NCBI RefSeq assembly: GCF_024129435.1 | Contig: NZ_JAMXXN010000003.1 | Span: forward strand, 62,001 to 126,000 | Length of the DNA stretch: 64,000 nt | Reading direction: 5' to 3' | Origin: Acinetobacter lwoffii | GTDB lineage: Bacteria; Pseudomonadota; Gammaproteobacteria; Pseudomonadales; Moraxellaceae | In this document: positions 53,953-64,000 of the stretch, piece by piece | Layout of the letters: each line of letters starts with the position of its first letter | How positions within the stretch are numbered: position 1 is the first letter of the stretch | The notes under the pieces: model-generated | What the model was told of the DNA's origin: nothing | The model's input: the letters and a program-made list of their open reading frames with translations, nothing else | Database searches by the model: none | Position numbers and translations under genes: made by a program

Positions 53953-54897
53953 GTGGATACATTATGGGATTTTCAACAGCTGGATTTAACTAATACCTGA
54001 TTCTTTATTTTTGATAGTAAAAGTGATCATCTGGTTTATGAAGATCGGGACTTTAAAGAATATCATTGGGATCAGTCTAAATATAATCGAGTCAGGGAAG
54101 GGGATTTCTTTTTATATCGACGACCGCAAAAAGCCTCTGAAATTAAAAATCAATTCTATCTTTATGGTGCAGGCCGTATAGCCAAGATTATTGCACCTAC
54201 TGCCATTCCTCAAAATCATCAAAAACGCCGAACCAAACCGGTCTTTGCGGAAGTGATCGATGGTATACGTTTTATAGATCCTATTCTGCAGTCCGATTTG
54301 GAAGATTTTCAATGGACTTTTAAACCACGCGGAAATACTTGGGAACATTTTTTTCAACAATATGGCATGAATGAGATCACAGCAGATGATTTTTGGCGAT
54401 TACTTAAATTAGCAGGAATAGGCGAAAAACAGGATGCTTTGTTAGATACGCATTTACGTCAAGAAATCCTCGATTATAGCGTTGAAGATCAATATGCCAA
54501 TGTAAAAGTTCGCGGTTCGCCACACCAGGAATTTGCTTTACAAGTTAAACTTAATTATCAATATCAATGTGCGATCTCTGGTATTAAGACCAAAGCCTTT
54601 TTAGTGGCTTCTCATATCGTACCTTGGTCTGAAAATCAGGTACATAGAAGAAATCCGCGTAATGGAATTTGTTTATCTTCTTTATTGGATCAAGCTTTCG
54701 ATCAGGGATTTATCACGCTAGATAAAGGGCTTAAAGTGTGTCTTGCGAATCAAGCCAAGCAAGATGCGAGTTTATACGCCTATTTAAAACTTTATCACGG
54801 TAAACGAATCGACGTACCAAAACGTTTTGCCCCTGATCCGGTATTTTTAGCCTGGCATAGAGCACACCGGTTTTTAGAACAACCCAATGATCTTTAA
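53953..54897 (+). pseudogene. HNH endonuclease gene interrupted by an in-frame TGA
   Basis: A continuous protein reads from the GTG at 53953 (AGAGGGTGGG upstream) to 54897, except for a single TGA at 53998-54000 after the sixteenth-codon region DFQQLDLTNT. Past the stop it continues FFIFDSKSDHLVYEDRDF..., then YHWDQSKYNRVREGDFFLYRRPQK. The C-terminal half is an HNH_2-type domain: FALQVKLNYQYQCAISGIKTKAFLVASHIVPW, RRNPRNGICLSSLLDQAFDQGFITL. No ATG, GTG or TTG codon is in frame between the stop and 54253, so translation could at best restart at a weak GTG and give about 214 residues with the HNH part. Confidence 0.75.
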
Positions 54898-54928
54898 AAG
54901 CGAGCGGTATGAGAGAAATGATAGGCAC

Positions 54929-54958
54929 AAAAAAAGCACTCTAAGAGTGCTTTTTTCA
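54929..54958. terminator. Terminator between HNH gene and csp
   Basis: AAAAAAGCACTC-taa-GAGTGCTTTTTT, serving the convergent genes. Confidence 0.88.
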
Positions 54959-54974
54959 ATATCTTGCTTCTAAA

Positions 54975-55184
54975 TTATAGAGCAACGATATTTACGGCTG
55001 TCGGGCCTTTTTGACCTTGAGCTACGCTGAAAGAAACCTTTTGGCCTTCAACTAAAGTTTTGAAACCTGAACCAGTGATTTCGCTGAAATGAGCAAAAAC
55101 GTCTGGACCTGATTCTTGTTGAATGAAACCAAAACCTTTAGTTTCGTTGAACCATTTTACTGTACCGTTAACTGTATTAGACAT
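54975..55184 (-). CDS. Cold shock protein (CspA family)
   Basis: 69 residues from the ATG at 55184: [69 protein letters not shown], one cold-shock domain with both RNP motifs (KGFGFI and DVFAHF). Binds single-stranded RNA or DNA as an RNA chaperone. An in-frame start at 55220 would add a tail with no family parallel. Confidence 0.93.
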   Translation of the reverse strand: MSNTVNGTVKWFNETKGFGFIQQESGPDVFAHFSEITGSGFKTLVEGQKVSFSVAQGQKGPTAVNIVAL

Positions 55185-55490
55185 AATATAACCTATTGAA
55201 TCGTATGAATTTATAGCCAAAATTTCAGATGACTAACTGTAACTTTGAAAAATAAAAAGGATGGAGCTTTTTGATCTGTAATACGAAGGTTTATGACTAA
55301 AACTGCGATACTTAAAAGAAGACTAACCAAAACAAGAATTTTTCTAGTTGGGATTATCATACCGCTTATTTTGAGATATACAAGCGTTTTATTTGGCTAA
55401 TTTATTAGGATGTTGAAAAATATAAAATTAAATTTGTATATTTTCTATCCAGAAAGGTTTTTTAAGTTAAACAAGGGCGTCTGCGTCAAT
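55185..55490. other. Probable long leader of the cold shock gene
   Basis: About 306 bases with no gene before the hairpin at 55491. Cold shock genes often have long 5' leaders with temperature-sensitive folding, and this AT-rich stretch upstream of csp fits in size. No consensus cold-shock element was firmly identified. Confidence 0.4.
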
Positions 55491-55517
55491 AAAAAGAGCG
55501 CCGAAGCGCTCTTTTTA
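55491..55517 (-). terminator. Terminator of the acyl-CoA dehydrogenase gene
   Basis: AAAAAGAGCGC-cgaa-GCGCTCTTTTT, just 3' of the acyl-CoA dehydrogenase gene. Confidence 0.88.
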
Positions 55518-55531
55518 ACTCAATTTACAAC

Positions 55532-57355
55532 TTAATAGTCAAAGCTAAAGTGTTCTGGAGCGAGTGCCGTCATGGTTTTAGATGGATTCACCATCGCTTC
55601 TGCGTGACCTTGGGTACGTGGCAGGATACGTTCAAAGTAGAAATCAGCAGTTTTGATTTTTGCTTTATAGAATTCTGGAACTTCCGCACCATCGCCAGAA
55701 GCCAGTTTGGCTGAAGCGACTGCGGCTTGCTGTGCCCAGAAGTACGCCATCATCACATAACCGGAGAACATCAGGAAATCGACTGACGCAGAAGAGACGA
55801 TGTCACGGTCCTTACGTGCAGCCAGCATGATACGCACAGTTAGTGCATTCCACTGTGCACAGAGCTTGGTTAAATCCCAGGCAAAGCGGCGCATATATTT
55901 ATTACGTGCATGCTGACCGCAGAATTTCAGGATTTCAGCAGTGTAATCACGAATAACTTTACCTTTTGATGTCAACAGCACTTTACGGCCAATCAGATCC
56001 AGTGCCTGAACACCTGTTGTGCCTTCATACAGGGTAGAGATACGTGAGTCACGTACGATCTGTTCCATGCCCCATTCTTTGATATAGCCATGTCCACCGA
56101 AGACTTGCATACCGTGATTTGATGCCTCATAACCCATTTCGGTCAGGAAGCCTTTCAGGATTGGAGTATAGAACCCAAGATGGTCATCATGCTGTTCAAA
56201 TGCTGCAGTATCGCCACGCAGCAAAGCATCATTCATGTTGTCGGTAATTTTTGCTGCATGATAAATCATGGCACGGCCACCTTCAGCAATGGCTTTTTGC
56301 GTCAATAGCATACGGCGGACATCAGCATGGTGAATGATCGCATCCGCTACTTTTTCTGGATCTTTTTTGCCAGACAAGGCACGCATTGACATACGTTCTT
56401 TAGCATAAGGTAAAGCACCCTGGAACGACAGTTCAGCATGACAAGTACCCTGAATCGCAGTACCAATACGCGCCGTGTTCATAAAGGTGAACATAGCGTG
56501 CAAGCCTTTATTCGGTTCGCCAATCAGGTAGCCAGTCGCATTGTCAAAATTCAGTACAGCCGTTGCTGAAGCGCGAATCCCCATTTTGTGTTCAATCGAA
56601 CCGCAGTTCACTGGATTACGCTCACCGATCCCACCATCTGCCGCAGCAATAAATTTTGGTACGATAAACAGAGAAATCCCTTTGGTACCTTGCGGTGCAT
56701 CTGGAAGGCGTGCCAGTACGATATGTACGATATTTTCAGTCAGGTCATGCTCACCTGCAGAAATAAAGATTTTGGTGCCTGAAATCGCATAGCTGCCATC
56801 TTCTTTCGGCTCTGCTTTGGTCTTAACCTGCCCCAGATCCGTACCACATTGTGGCTCAGTCAGACACATGGTGCCCGCCCAAGTTCCTGCAACTAAGTGA
56901 GGCAGATACGTGTTTTTCTGCTCATCGGTACCATATTGCATGATAGTGTTGATACAACCCACACTTAAACCCGGATACATCTGGAAGGACCAGTTTGCAG
57001 TCCCCATCATTTCCGATTTGATCAGGTTTAAAGACATTGGCAGGTTTTGGCCACCAAATTCTTCAGGATAAGACAGACCTTGCCAGCCACCTTGTACGAA
57101 CTGGTCGTAAGCTTCTTTAAAGCCTTTCGGTGTTTTTACTTCGCCATTTTCAAAATGACAGCCTTCTTCATCACCGCTTTGATTCAACGGCGACAGTACA
57201 TTTTCACAGAAATCTGCAGCGCCTTCTAAGATCATATCTACCGTGTCGGCATCGGCATATTCACCATTCGACAAATTCTGGTAGTGCGCAGGGTAGTCAA
57301 GCACTTCATTCATAAGGAAGCGAATGTCGTGTAAAGGGGCTTTATATGCTGGCAT
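55532..57355 (-). CDS. Acyl-CoA dehydrogenase with C-terminal extension
   Basis: 607 residues from the ATG at 57355, eight bases after AGGA; the longer frame to 57415 adds only a basic tail. Large acyl-CoA dehydrogenase: N-terminal MPAYKAPLHDIRFLMNEVLDYPAHY, flavin and substrate blocks MCLTEPQCGTDLGQVKTKA and GTKIFISAGEHD, and the catalytic-glutamate area LYEGTTGVQALDLIGRKV. The extra C-terminal 100 residues mark the class also seen in fatty-acid-using Acinetobacter and Pseudomonas. It would start beta-oxidation of acyl chains such as those freed by the lipases, but the substrate length is not predictable. Confidence 0.9.
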   Translation of the reverse strand: MPAYKAPLHDIRFLMNEVLDYPAHYQNLSNGEYADADTVDMILEGAADFCENVLSPLNQSGDEEGCHFENGEVKTPKGFKEAYDQFVQGGWQGLSYPEEFGGQNLPMSLNLIKSEMMGTANWSFQMYPGLSVGCINTIMQYGTDEQKNTYLPHLVAGTWAGTMCLTEPQCGTDLGQVKTKAEPKEDGSYAISGTKIFISAGEHDLTENIVHIVLARLPDAPQGTKGISLFIVPKFIAAADGGIGERNPVNCGSIEHKMGIRASATAVLNFDNATGYLIGEPNKGLHAMFTFMNTARIGTAIQGTCHAELSFQGALPYAKERMSMRALSGKKDPEKVADAIIHHADVRRMLLTQKAIAEGGRAMIYHAAKITDNMNDALLRGDTAAFEQHDDHLGFYTPILKGFLTEMGYEASNHGMQVFGGHGYIKEWGMEQIVRDSRISTLYEGTTGVQALDLIGRKVLLTSKGKVIRDYTAEILKFCGQHARNKYMRRFAWDLTKLCAQWNALTVRIMLAARKDRDIVSSASVDFLMFSGYVMMAYFWAQQAAVASAKLASGDGAEVPEFYKAKIKTADFYFERILPRTQGHAEAMVNPSKTMTALAPEHFSFDY

Positions 57356-57753
57356 GCGTTTAATCCTGATTGAAATTAGTTTTGGATTATCTGTATCGAT
57401 TCTTTGATTATTCACATTCGGGATAAAAAAACATTGATGAATTCAGTGAATAAAAATGTCAGAAAAGCGAATCGATTTTTAAGGCTAATGAATGAAATCA
57501 TCGAATTTCATCATTAGGTGTTTACATTACAGGAAGATTAAAAACTTGTTATATCAATGGAATTTAATGAGTTAAAAGGTGATTTGTCCAGTATATTTTT
57601 GTATGAATTGTGCTCGGATTCAGGTCGCAAAATAACTCATTCTAAAATGTCATTAAAACCAATTCATGGTTTTTCAGCTTATAAAAAGTAGTAGGAGGAG
57701 AGTAAAGGGTTGCAGTTGCAACCCGAACTGAACTCATTGGAGAGATAGGGGTT
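57356..57753. other. Gap between acyl-CoA dehydrogenase and aroE, no gene seen
   Basis: About 398 bases, AT-rich, no convincing reading frame. It should hold the promoter of the acyl-CoA dehydrogenase gene. A perfect palindrome GGGTTGCA-gt-TGCAACCC at 57707-57724 lies 30 bases past the aroE stop and may act as a weak terminator or an operator. Confidence 0.5.
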
Positions 57754-58542
57754 TTAAAGAAACTCTTTTAAATCCGGCTTGATACCATTCCAGATGTAAA
57801 AAGATTCAATTGCCTGACCGACCAGCATGCCAAAACCTTCAGATGTCGGTACACCGCGTACTTTGGCTTGATCGAGAAAGGAAGAAGGTTTGCCATAGGC
57901 CATTTCATAGGCCCGTTTAAACTGTAACGCCTCTGGTAAAACCAAAGCATCACCACTGAGGCTAGCAGAGGTGGCATTAATCACCAGATCAAATTCACCG
58001 GCTAAATTGTCTAATGAAATTGCCTGTAATTCGACTTGCGGTACGGCATTCTGAAGATCAGCGACCAGTTGTTCCGCGCGTGCCAAGGTACGATTGGCGA
58101 TCACGATTTTTTTCGCACCTGCTTGGGCGAGTGGATAAATCACACCACGCGTGGCACCGCCTGCACCAATAATTAAAATATCTGTATTTTCCAGTGGCCA
58201 GTCCAAGGCACGGATGGCTTCAACCAGTCCCTGACCATCGGTATTGTCGCCATGCAGGACACCATTTTCCATCCATAGCGTATTCACGGCTTTGGCAATT
58301 TTGGCCCGTTCACTCAGCACCTGACAGTGGGCAAAAGCTTGTTCTTTAAAGGGTACGGTGACATTCATGCCGCTACCACCCTTACTAAAGAACTCCTGAA
58401 TGTTGGCTTCGAAGCCATCCAGTGGCGCCAGACGTTTAGTGTAATTCAGGTTGATCCCGGTTTTGGCTGCAAAGGCGTGGTGCAATTCTGGAGAACGTGA
58501 TTGTTCAATCGGGTTACCAATCACGGCAAATTGTTTGCTCAT
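57754..58542 (-). CDS. aroE: Shikimate dehydrogenase
   Basis: 262 residues from the ATG at 58542. Shikimate-binding SRSPELHHAF (SRS at 14-16 with NPIEQ before), catalytic lysine in MNVTVPFKEQAF and aspartate in GDNTDGQGLV. Rossmann loop IIGAGGATRGV and NRTLARAEQLVADL, the NADP-binding motif. Reduces 3-dehydroshikimate in the aromatic pathway. An in-frame ATG at 58575 would add an N-terminal tail with no parallel. Separated from hemF by a small membrane gene. Confidence 0.95.
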   Translation of the reverse strand: MSKQFAVIGNPIEQSRSPELHHAFAAKTGINLNYTKRLAPLDGFEANIQEFFSKGGSGMNVTVPFKEQAFAHCQVLSERAKIAKAVNTLWMENGVLHGDNTDGQGLVEAIRALDWPLENTDILIIGAGGATRGVIYPLAQAGAKKIVIANRTLARAEQLVADLQNAVPQVELQAISLDNLAGEFDLVINATSASLSGDALVLPEALQFKRAYEMAYGKPSSFLDQAKVRGVPTSEGFGMLVGQAIESFYIWNGIKPDLKEFL

Positions 58543-58584
58543 TTCACAATGTCCATGTGCGGAAATGGCCATCAATATACGTGA

Positions 58585-58617
58585 AAAAGCGCAGGGACTA
58601 AAGCCTGCGCGATTTTA
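58585..58617 (-). terminator. Terminator after the small membrane gene
   Basis: GCGCAGG and CCTGCGC arms with an 8-base loop, TTTTT on the minus strand. Confidence 0.82.
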
Positions 58618-58641
58618 AATTGCTGTTAAGTTATAAGGGTT

Positions 58642-58848
58642 TTAGGAACTGCAAATATCCATAATATGTTCCGCAAACATCAGCGCCATACTGAGAACAA
58701 CCCCAAGCCCAGTCAGGATACTCACCAGAATAGCGGCGCCATCCAGAATCAGATTATGACTCAAAATTGCAGTACTCATCGCGCTGATGGCGAGAGCCAG
58801 AAAAAGCCAAAAGGCCAACACAGGTAGATTTAATTGAAGATTATGCAT
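58642..58848 (-). CDS. Small two-helix membrane protein, unknown
   Basis: 68 residues from the ATG at 58848: two hydrophobic stretches (about 8-27 and 35-60), LPVLAFWLFLALAISAMSTAILSHN and LDGAAILVSILTGLGVVLSMALMFAEHIMDICSS. It has its own terminator and lies between hemF and aroE on the same strand. No family recalled. Confidence 0.55.
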   Translation of the reverse strand: MHNLQLNLPVLAFWLFLALAISAMSTAILSHNLILDGAAILVSILTGLGVVLSMALMFAEHIMDICSS

Positions 58849-58951
58849 TGTTATTCTCACTAGACATCAAATGGAATATGATCGATGTAGCGATAGGGTG
58901 CCGCGATCAAATCAGGTATTTCTATGCAGCAGTATAGAGGATATATCTATT

Positions 58952-58980
58952 AAAACAGCCCTCTATTTGAGGGCTGTTTG
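58952..58980 (-). terminator. Terminator of hemF
   Basis: AAACAGCCCTC and GAGGGCTGTTT arms around a short TATTT loop. Confidence 0.85.
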
Positions 58981-58982
58981 TA

Positions 58983-59963
<981 letters not shown>

Positions 59964-60174
59964 CTAGCTACATCAAAGCATAAAATCAGTCAAAGATTAA
60001 GGTCTATTTAGCAATGTAGTGGATTGAACCAGGCTTTAAATTTGAGTATTGATGGACAGAATGGGGTATTAAATCCGACCAAATGGCTAGGTTGAATTCT
60101 TTTTTCAAGCTCCGCACAATAACTTGCAAGCGCTCATGGGTTTGGGCATTTCTCGATGGTAGTAGGTGGGTGTC

Positions 60175-61548
60175 ATGTCGGTACAGGTCAATTCCCTGAT
60201 TCAAAAATATAATGTTCCCGGTCCCCGCTATACCAGTTATCCGACCGTTCCATATTGGGAAGAGCAGAAGTTTTCACTTGAACAATGGAAGCAAACGCTG
60301 AAAAAATCCTTTACTGAATCCAATCAAAGTGAAGGCATCAGCCTGTATATTCATCTGCCATTTTGCGAAAGCCTGTGCACTTTTTGCGGGTGTCATAAGC
60401 GAGTCACGAAAAAACATGAAATGGAACAGCCCTATATTCAGGCAGTGCTGAAAGAATGGGATTTGTATTGTGAGTTGCTGAAAGATAAGCCGGTCATTAA
60501 AGAAATTCATTTGGGTGGGGGAACACCGACTTTCTTTTCTGTTGAGCATTTGATTCAACTGATTCAAGGTATTTTGGCCAAAGCAGACATAGCGCCTGTG
60601 CATGAATTCAGTTTTGAAGGGCATCCGAACAATACCACGCGTGAGCATTTACAAGGCTTGTATGATCTGGGCTTTCGCCGGGTCAGTTATGGGGTGCAGG
60701 ATTATAATGAAACCGTGCAAAAAGCCATTCACCGGATTCAGCCCTATGAACATGTCAAACAGGTAACCGAATGGGCGCGTGAAATTGGCTATGAGTCGAT
60801 TTCGCATGATCTGGTGTTTGGCCTGCCTTTTCAGCATCTGGACGATGTCTTAAATACCATTGAGCAAACCAATTCACTTCTGCCGGATCGTTTGGCTTTA
60901 TATAGCTATGCACATGTGCCTTGGATTAAAGGCAATGGCCAGCGCGGTTTTAAAGATGCTGATGTACCCAAAGATGCAATCAAACGTGAATGTTATGAAG
61001 CGGCCAAAAAGAAACTGCTGGCGCATGGCTATCATGAAATTGGCATGGATCATTTTGCTTTAGATACAGATGGCATGTACCAGTCCTTTCAAGCTGGAAC
61101 ATTACACCGCAATTTTATGGGATACACCGCCTCTAAAACTCAAGTGATGATCGGTTTAGGAATTTCTTCGATCAGTGATAGCTGGTACAGCTTTGCCCAG
61201 AATGTGAAAACTATTGAAGAATATTATGCCTGTTTAGCTCGCAATGAAATTCCGGTATTTAAAGGACATGTCTTAAATCAGGAAGATTTGATTATTCGTC
61301 AGCATATTCTGAATTTGATGTGCAGCTTTAGTACCTCATGGGAAAAACCCGAGCTATTTTTCCCTGAAATCGATCAGGTGGTGGAACAGCTTAAAGAAAT
61401 GGCACAGGATGGTTTGATTCAAATGACAGACTCATCAGTCACGATTTTGGAGAAAGGGAAACCATTTGTACGTAATATTTGTATGGCTTTTGATTTACGT
61501 TTAAAGCGACGCATGCCGGAGAACCGGATTTTTTCGATGACGATTTAA
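60175..61548 (+). CDS. hemN: Oxygen-independent coproporphyrinogen III oxidase
   Basis: 457 residues from the ATG at 60175 (an in-frame GTG lies nine bases earlier). YNVPGPRYTSYPTVPYW is the HemN N-terminal signature. The radical SAM motif is LPFCESLCTFCGCHK with the additional cysteine; GGGTPTFF, GFRRVSYGVQDYN and HRIQP follow. Anaerobic counterpart of HemF. Gives low-oxygen growth, or backup in microaerobic conditions. Hemes made here also serve bacterioferritin. Confidence 0.95.
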   Translation: MSVQVNSLIQKYNVPGPRYTSYPTVPYWEEQKFSLEQWKQTLKKSFTESNQSEGISLYIHLPFCESLCTFCGCHKRVTKKHEMEQPYIQAVLKEWDLYCELLKDKPVIKEIHLGGGTPTFFSVEHLIQLIQGILAKADIAPVHEFSFEGHPNNTTREHLQGLYDLGFRRVSYGVQDYNETVQKAIHRIQPYEHVKQVTEWAREIGYESISHDLVFGLPFQHLDDVLNTIEQTNSLLPDRLALYSYAHVPWIKGNGQRGFKDADVPKDAIKRECYEAAKKKLLAHGYHEIGMDHFALDTDGMYQSFQAGTLHRNFMGYTASKTQVMIGLGISSISDSWYSFAQNVKTIEEYYACLARNEIPVFKGHVLNQEDLIIRQHILNLMCSFSTSWEKPELFFPEIDQVVEQLKEMAQDGLIQMTDSSVTILEKGKPFVRNICMAFDLRLKRRMPENRIFSMTI

Positions 61549-61553
61549 CACTT

Positions 61554-61684
61554 AATCCATCCCAACCCTCCTTTAAGAAAGGAGGGAGTTTTCTCCTTTT
61601 TTTGAAAGAAGGAAAAGCCCCCCTGAGCAAGACTTAAGCATTGCTTTAAGTCGAAGCGCAAGAAAGGGAGGTTTGGAGGGATTT
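61554..61684. repeat. REP/MITE-like element with degenerate terminal repeats
   Basis: A segment with inverted ends: AATCCATCCCAACCCTCC on the left and, on the right, the reverse complement of AATCCCTCCAAACCTCCC. Inside are CCCTCCTTT-aag-AAAGGAGGG and GACTTAA with TTAAGTC. It lies between hemN and ribA (converging) and may also terminate both. Confidence 0.6.
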
Positions 61685-61698
61685 ATTAAGGGGAGGAT

Positions 61699-62301
61699 TT
61701 AAAAATCATCCTTCTGATAAAGATGTGCCATACGCTCATGTTTGGTTTTGAGATATTGCTCATTAAACGGATTTAAGCCGACGGTGAGGGGCACCCGATC
61801 GACCACATTAATCCCTTGGGCTTTTAAAGCTTCAATTTTTAAAGGATTGTTGGTCACCAGACGTACCGCTTTGACCTGCAAATGATCCAGCATAATGCTG
61901 CACATGTCATATTGACGTGCATCAGCCGGCAGATTAAGCATTAAATTGGCATCGACCGTATCATGTCCCTGATCTTGCAGGGCATAGGCACGAATCTTGT
62001 TGGTCAGGCCAATACCGCGTCCTTCCTGACGCAAATACAGAATCGCCCCGCGACCTAACTCATTGATCAGCTTTAAAGTCGCCTGCAATTGCGGGCCACA
62101 GTCACATTTCAGTGAAGCAAAGGCATCACCGGTTAAACATTCAGAATGTACACGAACCACGACTGGCTCGTCAGAAACTTCTTCAAGTCCTTTAGACAGC
62201 GCGACATGTTCTTCGCCAGTCTTAGGGTCTTGAAATACAGTAATTTTAAATTCACCGTGAGCGGTAGGTAATCTTGACGTTGCGACAAATTCGATTGGCA
62301 C
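61699..62301 (-). CDS. ribA: GTP cyclohydrolase II
   Basis: 200 residues from the GTG at 62301, matching the length I recall for Acinetobacter RibA; the frame runs open to 62370 but the extra residues are not conserved. Zinc cysteines in [19 protein letters not shown], catalytic [21 protein letters not shown], and VDRVPLTVG. First step of riboflavin synthesis from GTP. Divergent from dxs. No FMN riboswitch was seen in the gap. Confidence 0.94.
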   Translation of the reverse strand: MPIEFVATSRLPTAHGEFKITVFQDPKTGEEHVALSKGLEEVSDEPVVVRVHSECLTGDAFASLKCDCGPQLQATLKLINELGRGAILYLRQEGRGIGLTNKIRAYALQDQGHDTVDANLMLNLPADARQYDMCSIMLDHLQVKAVRLVTNNPLKIEALKAQGINVVDRVPLTVGLNPFNEQYLKTKHERMAHLYQKDDF

Positions 62302-62610
62302 AGCTGAACCCGTTAAATCCTGAAAGTGGCTAAAGTATAGCGTAATGATTGAACATTGGTAGAATTGCAAAGTCGAAATTCTGTATTAGATTTTCTTTTT
62401 TGTAGAAAGCAGACGATAATAGTTGATAAATAGTAAGATTATTCAGGATAATCGTAGCCTGCGATTTTTTCACCCCGATGAGATCATTGTTTAATATTGC
62501 ATCGCTAGAAGCGTAGCTGAATTGAAGCTGCTACAATTCAGCTATATGATCGGGTACTCCCCATTGACCTAGCTTTAGATTTGCCAGGCTTTAGAAGGCT
62601 TTGCCATAAT
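62302..62610. other. Divergent promoter region ribA/dxs
   Basis: About 309 bases without a reading frame of note. It should carry the promoters of ribA and dxs. I see no riboswitch or repeat. Confidence 0.5.
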
Positions 62611-64000
62611 ATGCTGTATACAGAAATCCCTACTCAACGCCCTGTAACACCGTTGCTGGATACGATCAATCATCCTGAGCAACTACGTTTACTCGAGCAA
62701 AGCCAGCTAGTACAGGTGGCAGATGAGTTACGTCAATTCATTTTGTATGCTGCCGGGCAAAGTGGTGGACATTTTGGTGCCAACCTCGGTGTTATTGAAC
62801 TTACGGTGGCTCTGCACTATTGCTTCAATACTCCACATGACCGTCTGATCTGGGATGTGGGGCATCAGGCCTATCCGCATAAGGCATTGACCGGTCGTCG
62901 TGAACAGCTCACCACTATCCGGGCCAAAGATGGTCTGGCAGCCTTTCCGGCACGTGAAGAATCTGAATTTGATACCTTTGGGGTAGGGCATTCTTCGACG
63001 GCGATTTCTGCTGGTCTGGGCATGGCCTTGGCGCGTCGCTACCAGAACAAGCCATGTGAAGTGGTATCGATTATTGGCGATGGCGCCATGACGGCGGGTA
63101 TGGCCTTTGAAGCCTTGAATGATGCCGTGGCACACAGTGCTGATCTAATGGTTGTGCTGAACGACAATGATATGTCGATTTCTTGCAGTACCGGTGGTTT
63201 TGCCAAACATCTGGCTGCCATTTGGGAGCGCGGTGAATTCGTTAATATTACCGAGGAAGGTGAAGCTTACGTACAGCCGCATCCGGAGTGGCTGTATAAC
63301 TCACGCTTGCACTGTGCCGCAACTGATGCCGCAGATAACCTGTTTAAAGCCATCGGCTTTGACTATTTTGGCCCTTATGATGGTCATGATGTCAAACAAC
63401 TGGTGCATGTATTTAAAGCGCTGAAAAAGCGTACAGGCCCACGTCTGATTCATATCTATACTAAAAAGGGCAAGGGCTTTGCGCCGGCCGAATCGGATCA
63501 AATCAAATATCACGCGATTAGCAAGCTTAATGCCATTACCGCTGCCAAGACTGCACCGAAATATTCGGATGTATTTGGACAGTGGCTCTGCGATGAAGCA
63601 GCACAGGACTCGCGCTTGCTCGCGATTACACCGGCCATGTGCGAAGGCTCAGGTATGGTGCAATTTGCCAAAGAATATCCGGAACGTTTTTTCGATGTCG
63701 CGATTGCAGAGCAGCATGCCGTGACGCTGGCTGCGGGCATGGCCTGTGAAGGCTTAAAGCCGGTCGTGGCAATTTATTCGACCTTCCTGCAACGTGGTTA
63801 TGACCAGCTGGTACACGATGTGGCCTTACAAAATCTGGATGTGACCTTCGGTATTGATCGTGCTGGTCTGGTCGGTGAAGATGGTCCGACCCATGCCGGT
63901 GCCTATGACTATGCCTATATGCGAACCATTCCGAATATCGTGATCATGGCACCAAAAGACGAAAATGAATGTCGTCAAATGCTGCATACTGCGTATTTAT
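62611..64000 (+). CDS. dxs: 1-deoxy-D-xylulose-5-phosphate synthase, 5' part
   Basis: The frame is open from the ATG at 62611 to the window end (463 complete codons and one base), so the stop codon is outside. Dxs hallmarks: [20 protein letters not shown] near the N-terminus, [13 protein letters not shown], the thiamine-diphosphate motif [18 protein letters not shown] with [18 protein letters not shown], and the second-domain segment [18 protein letters not shown]. It condenses pyruvate and glyceraldehyde-3-phosphate, the first step of the MEP pathway; ispH, its last step, lies near the other end of the window. Confidence 0.95.
   Translation, partial: MLYTEIPTQRPVTPLLDTINHPEQLRLLEQSQLVQVADELRQFILYAAGQSGGHFGANLGVIELTVALHYCFNTPHDRLIWDVGHQAYPHKALTGRREQLTTIRAKDGLAAFPAREESEFDTFGVGHSSTAISAGLGMALARRYQNKPCEVVSIIGDGAMTAGMAFEALNDAVAHSADLMVVLNDNDMSISCSTGGFAKHLAAIWERGEFVNITEEGEAYVQPHPEWLYNSRLHCAATDAADNLFKAIGFDYFGPYDGHDVKQLVHVFKALKKRTGPRLIHIYTKKGKGFAPAESDQIKYHAISKLNAITAAKTAPKYSDVFGQWLCDEAAQDSRLLAITPAMCEGSGMVQFAKEYPERFFDVAIAEQHAVTLAAGMACEGLKPVVAIYSTFLQRGYDQLVHDVALQNLDVTFGIDRAGLVGEDGPTHAGAYDYAYMRTIPNIVIMAPKDENECRQMLHTAYL

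Noticed and set aside
53998..54000. TGA as a selenocysteine codon in the HNH gene
   Set aside because: No selenoprotein family or SECIS-like hairpin is evident; a nonsense mutation is simpler.

Overview
The window is chromosomal DNA of a gamma-proteobacterium of the genus Acinetobacter (Moraxellaceae), probably not A. baumannii itself. The genus call rests on recalled protein similarity and gene order: spoT-rpoZ-gmk | ispH | minor-pilin (com) cluster | rpsP-rimM-trmD-rplS, an AbeM-like MATE pump, a CraA/MdfA-like pump, a SpoT with a decayed synthetase domain, and a lipase foldase gene lying upstream of its lipases. No rRNA, tRNA or CRISPR array was seen, and there is no sign of a large genomic island. 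Most of the window is core genome with small accessory pieces.

Layout. 0-2.4 kb: lemA and two TPM-domain genes. 2.7-5.0 kb: a ComP-like type IV pilin (minus) with a sigma-54-type promoter, divergent from an O-oligosaccharyltransferase. 5.0-7.2 kb: bacterioferritin (bfr) and its ferredoxin (bfd, Fur box), separated by a tnpB-only IS200/IS605 element. 7.4-11.2 kb (minus): ridA, spoT, rpoZ, gmk. 11.3-19.6 kb (plus): ispH, then an AT-rich minor-pilin operon fimU-pilV-pilW-pilX-pilY1-pilE-pilE. 19.8-21.9 kb: rpsP-rimM-trmD-rplS. 22.5-28.1 kb (minus): four tandem secreted lipases and one foldase. 28.3-34.3 kb: truB, a TSUP permease, a hemerythrin protein, two RhtA-like exporters and a lipoprotein. 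34.4-37.4 kb: serA divergent from a D-2-hydroxyglutarate dehydrogenase-like gene. 37.5-50.6 kb: CraA/MdfA pump, YccS-like protein, sodC, AI-2E family permease, orphan ParA, several small unknowns, crcB, a Zur-boxed rpmE2 and an ABC1 kinase. 50.6-55.2 kb: abeM, a YdcZ-like protein, hemW, an HNH endonuclease gene broken by a stop codon, and csp. 55.5-64 kb: acyl-CoA dehydrogenase, aroE, hemF/hemN (divergent), ribA and the 5' part of dxs, which runs off the window.

How the genes work together. The pilin, its glycosyltransferase and the minor-pilin/PilY1 operon would build a type IV pilus used for DNA uptake and twitching. bfr/bfd handle iron storage and release. hemF, hemN and hemW cover aerobic and anaerobic haem synthesis. 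serA and the flavin dehydrogenase may form a 2-hydroxyglutarate shuttle. The lipase block is a secreted fat-degrading system with one shared chaperone.

No clearly new system is evident. The most interesting signals are the lipase array, a bacterioferritin lacking most ferroxidase ligands, the tnpB element with a displaced RuvC-II residue, the nonsense-interrupted HNH gene, the Zur box on the L31 paralogue, and several structured intergenic repeats. All family names come from reading the sequence and from memory; no database search was run.
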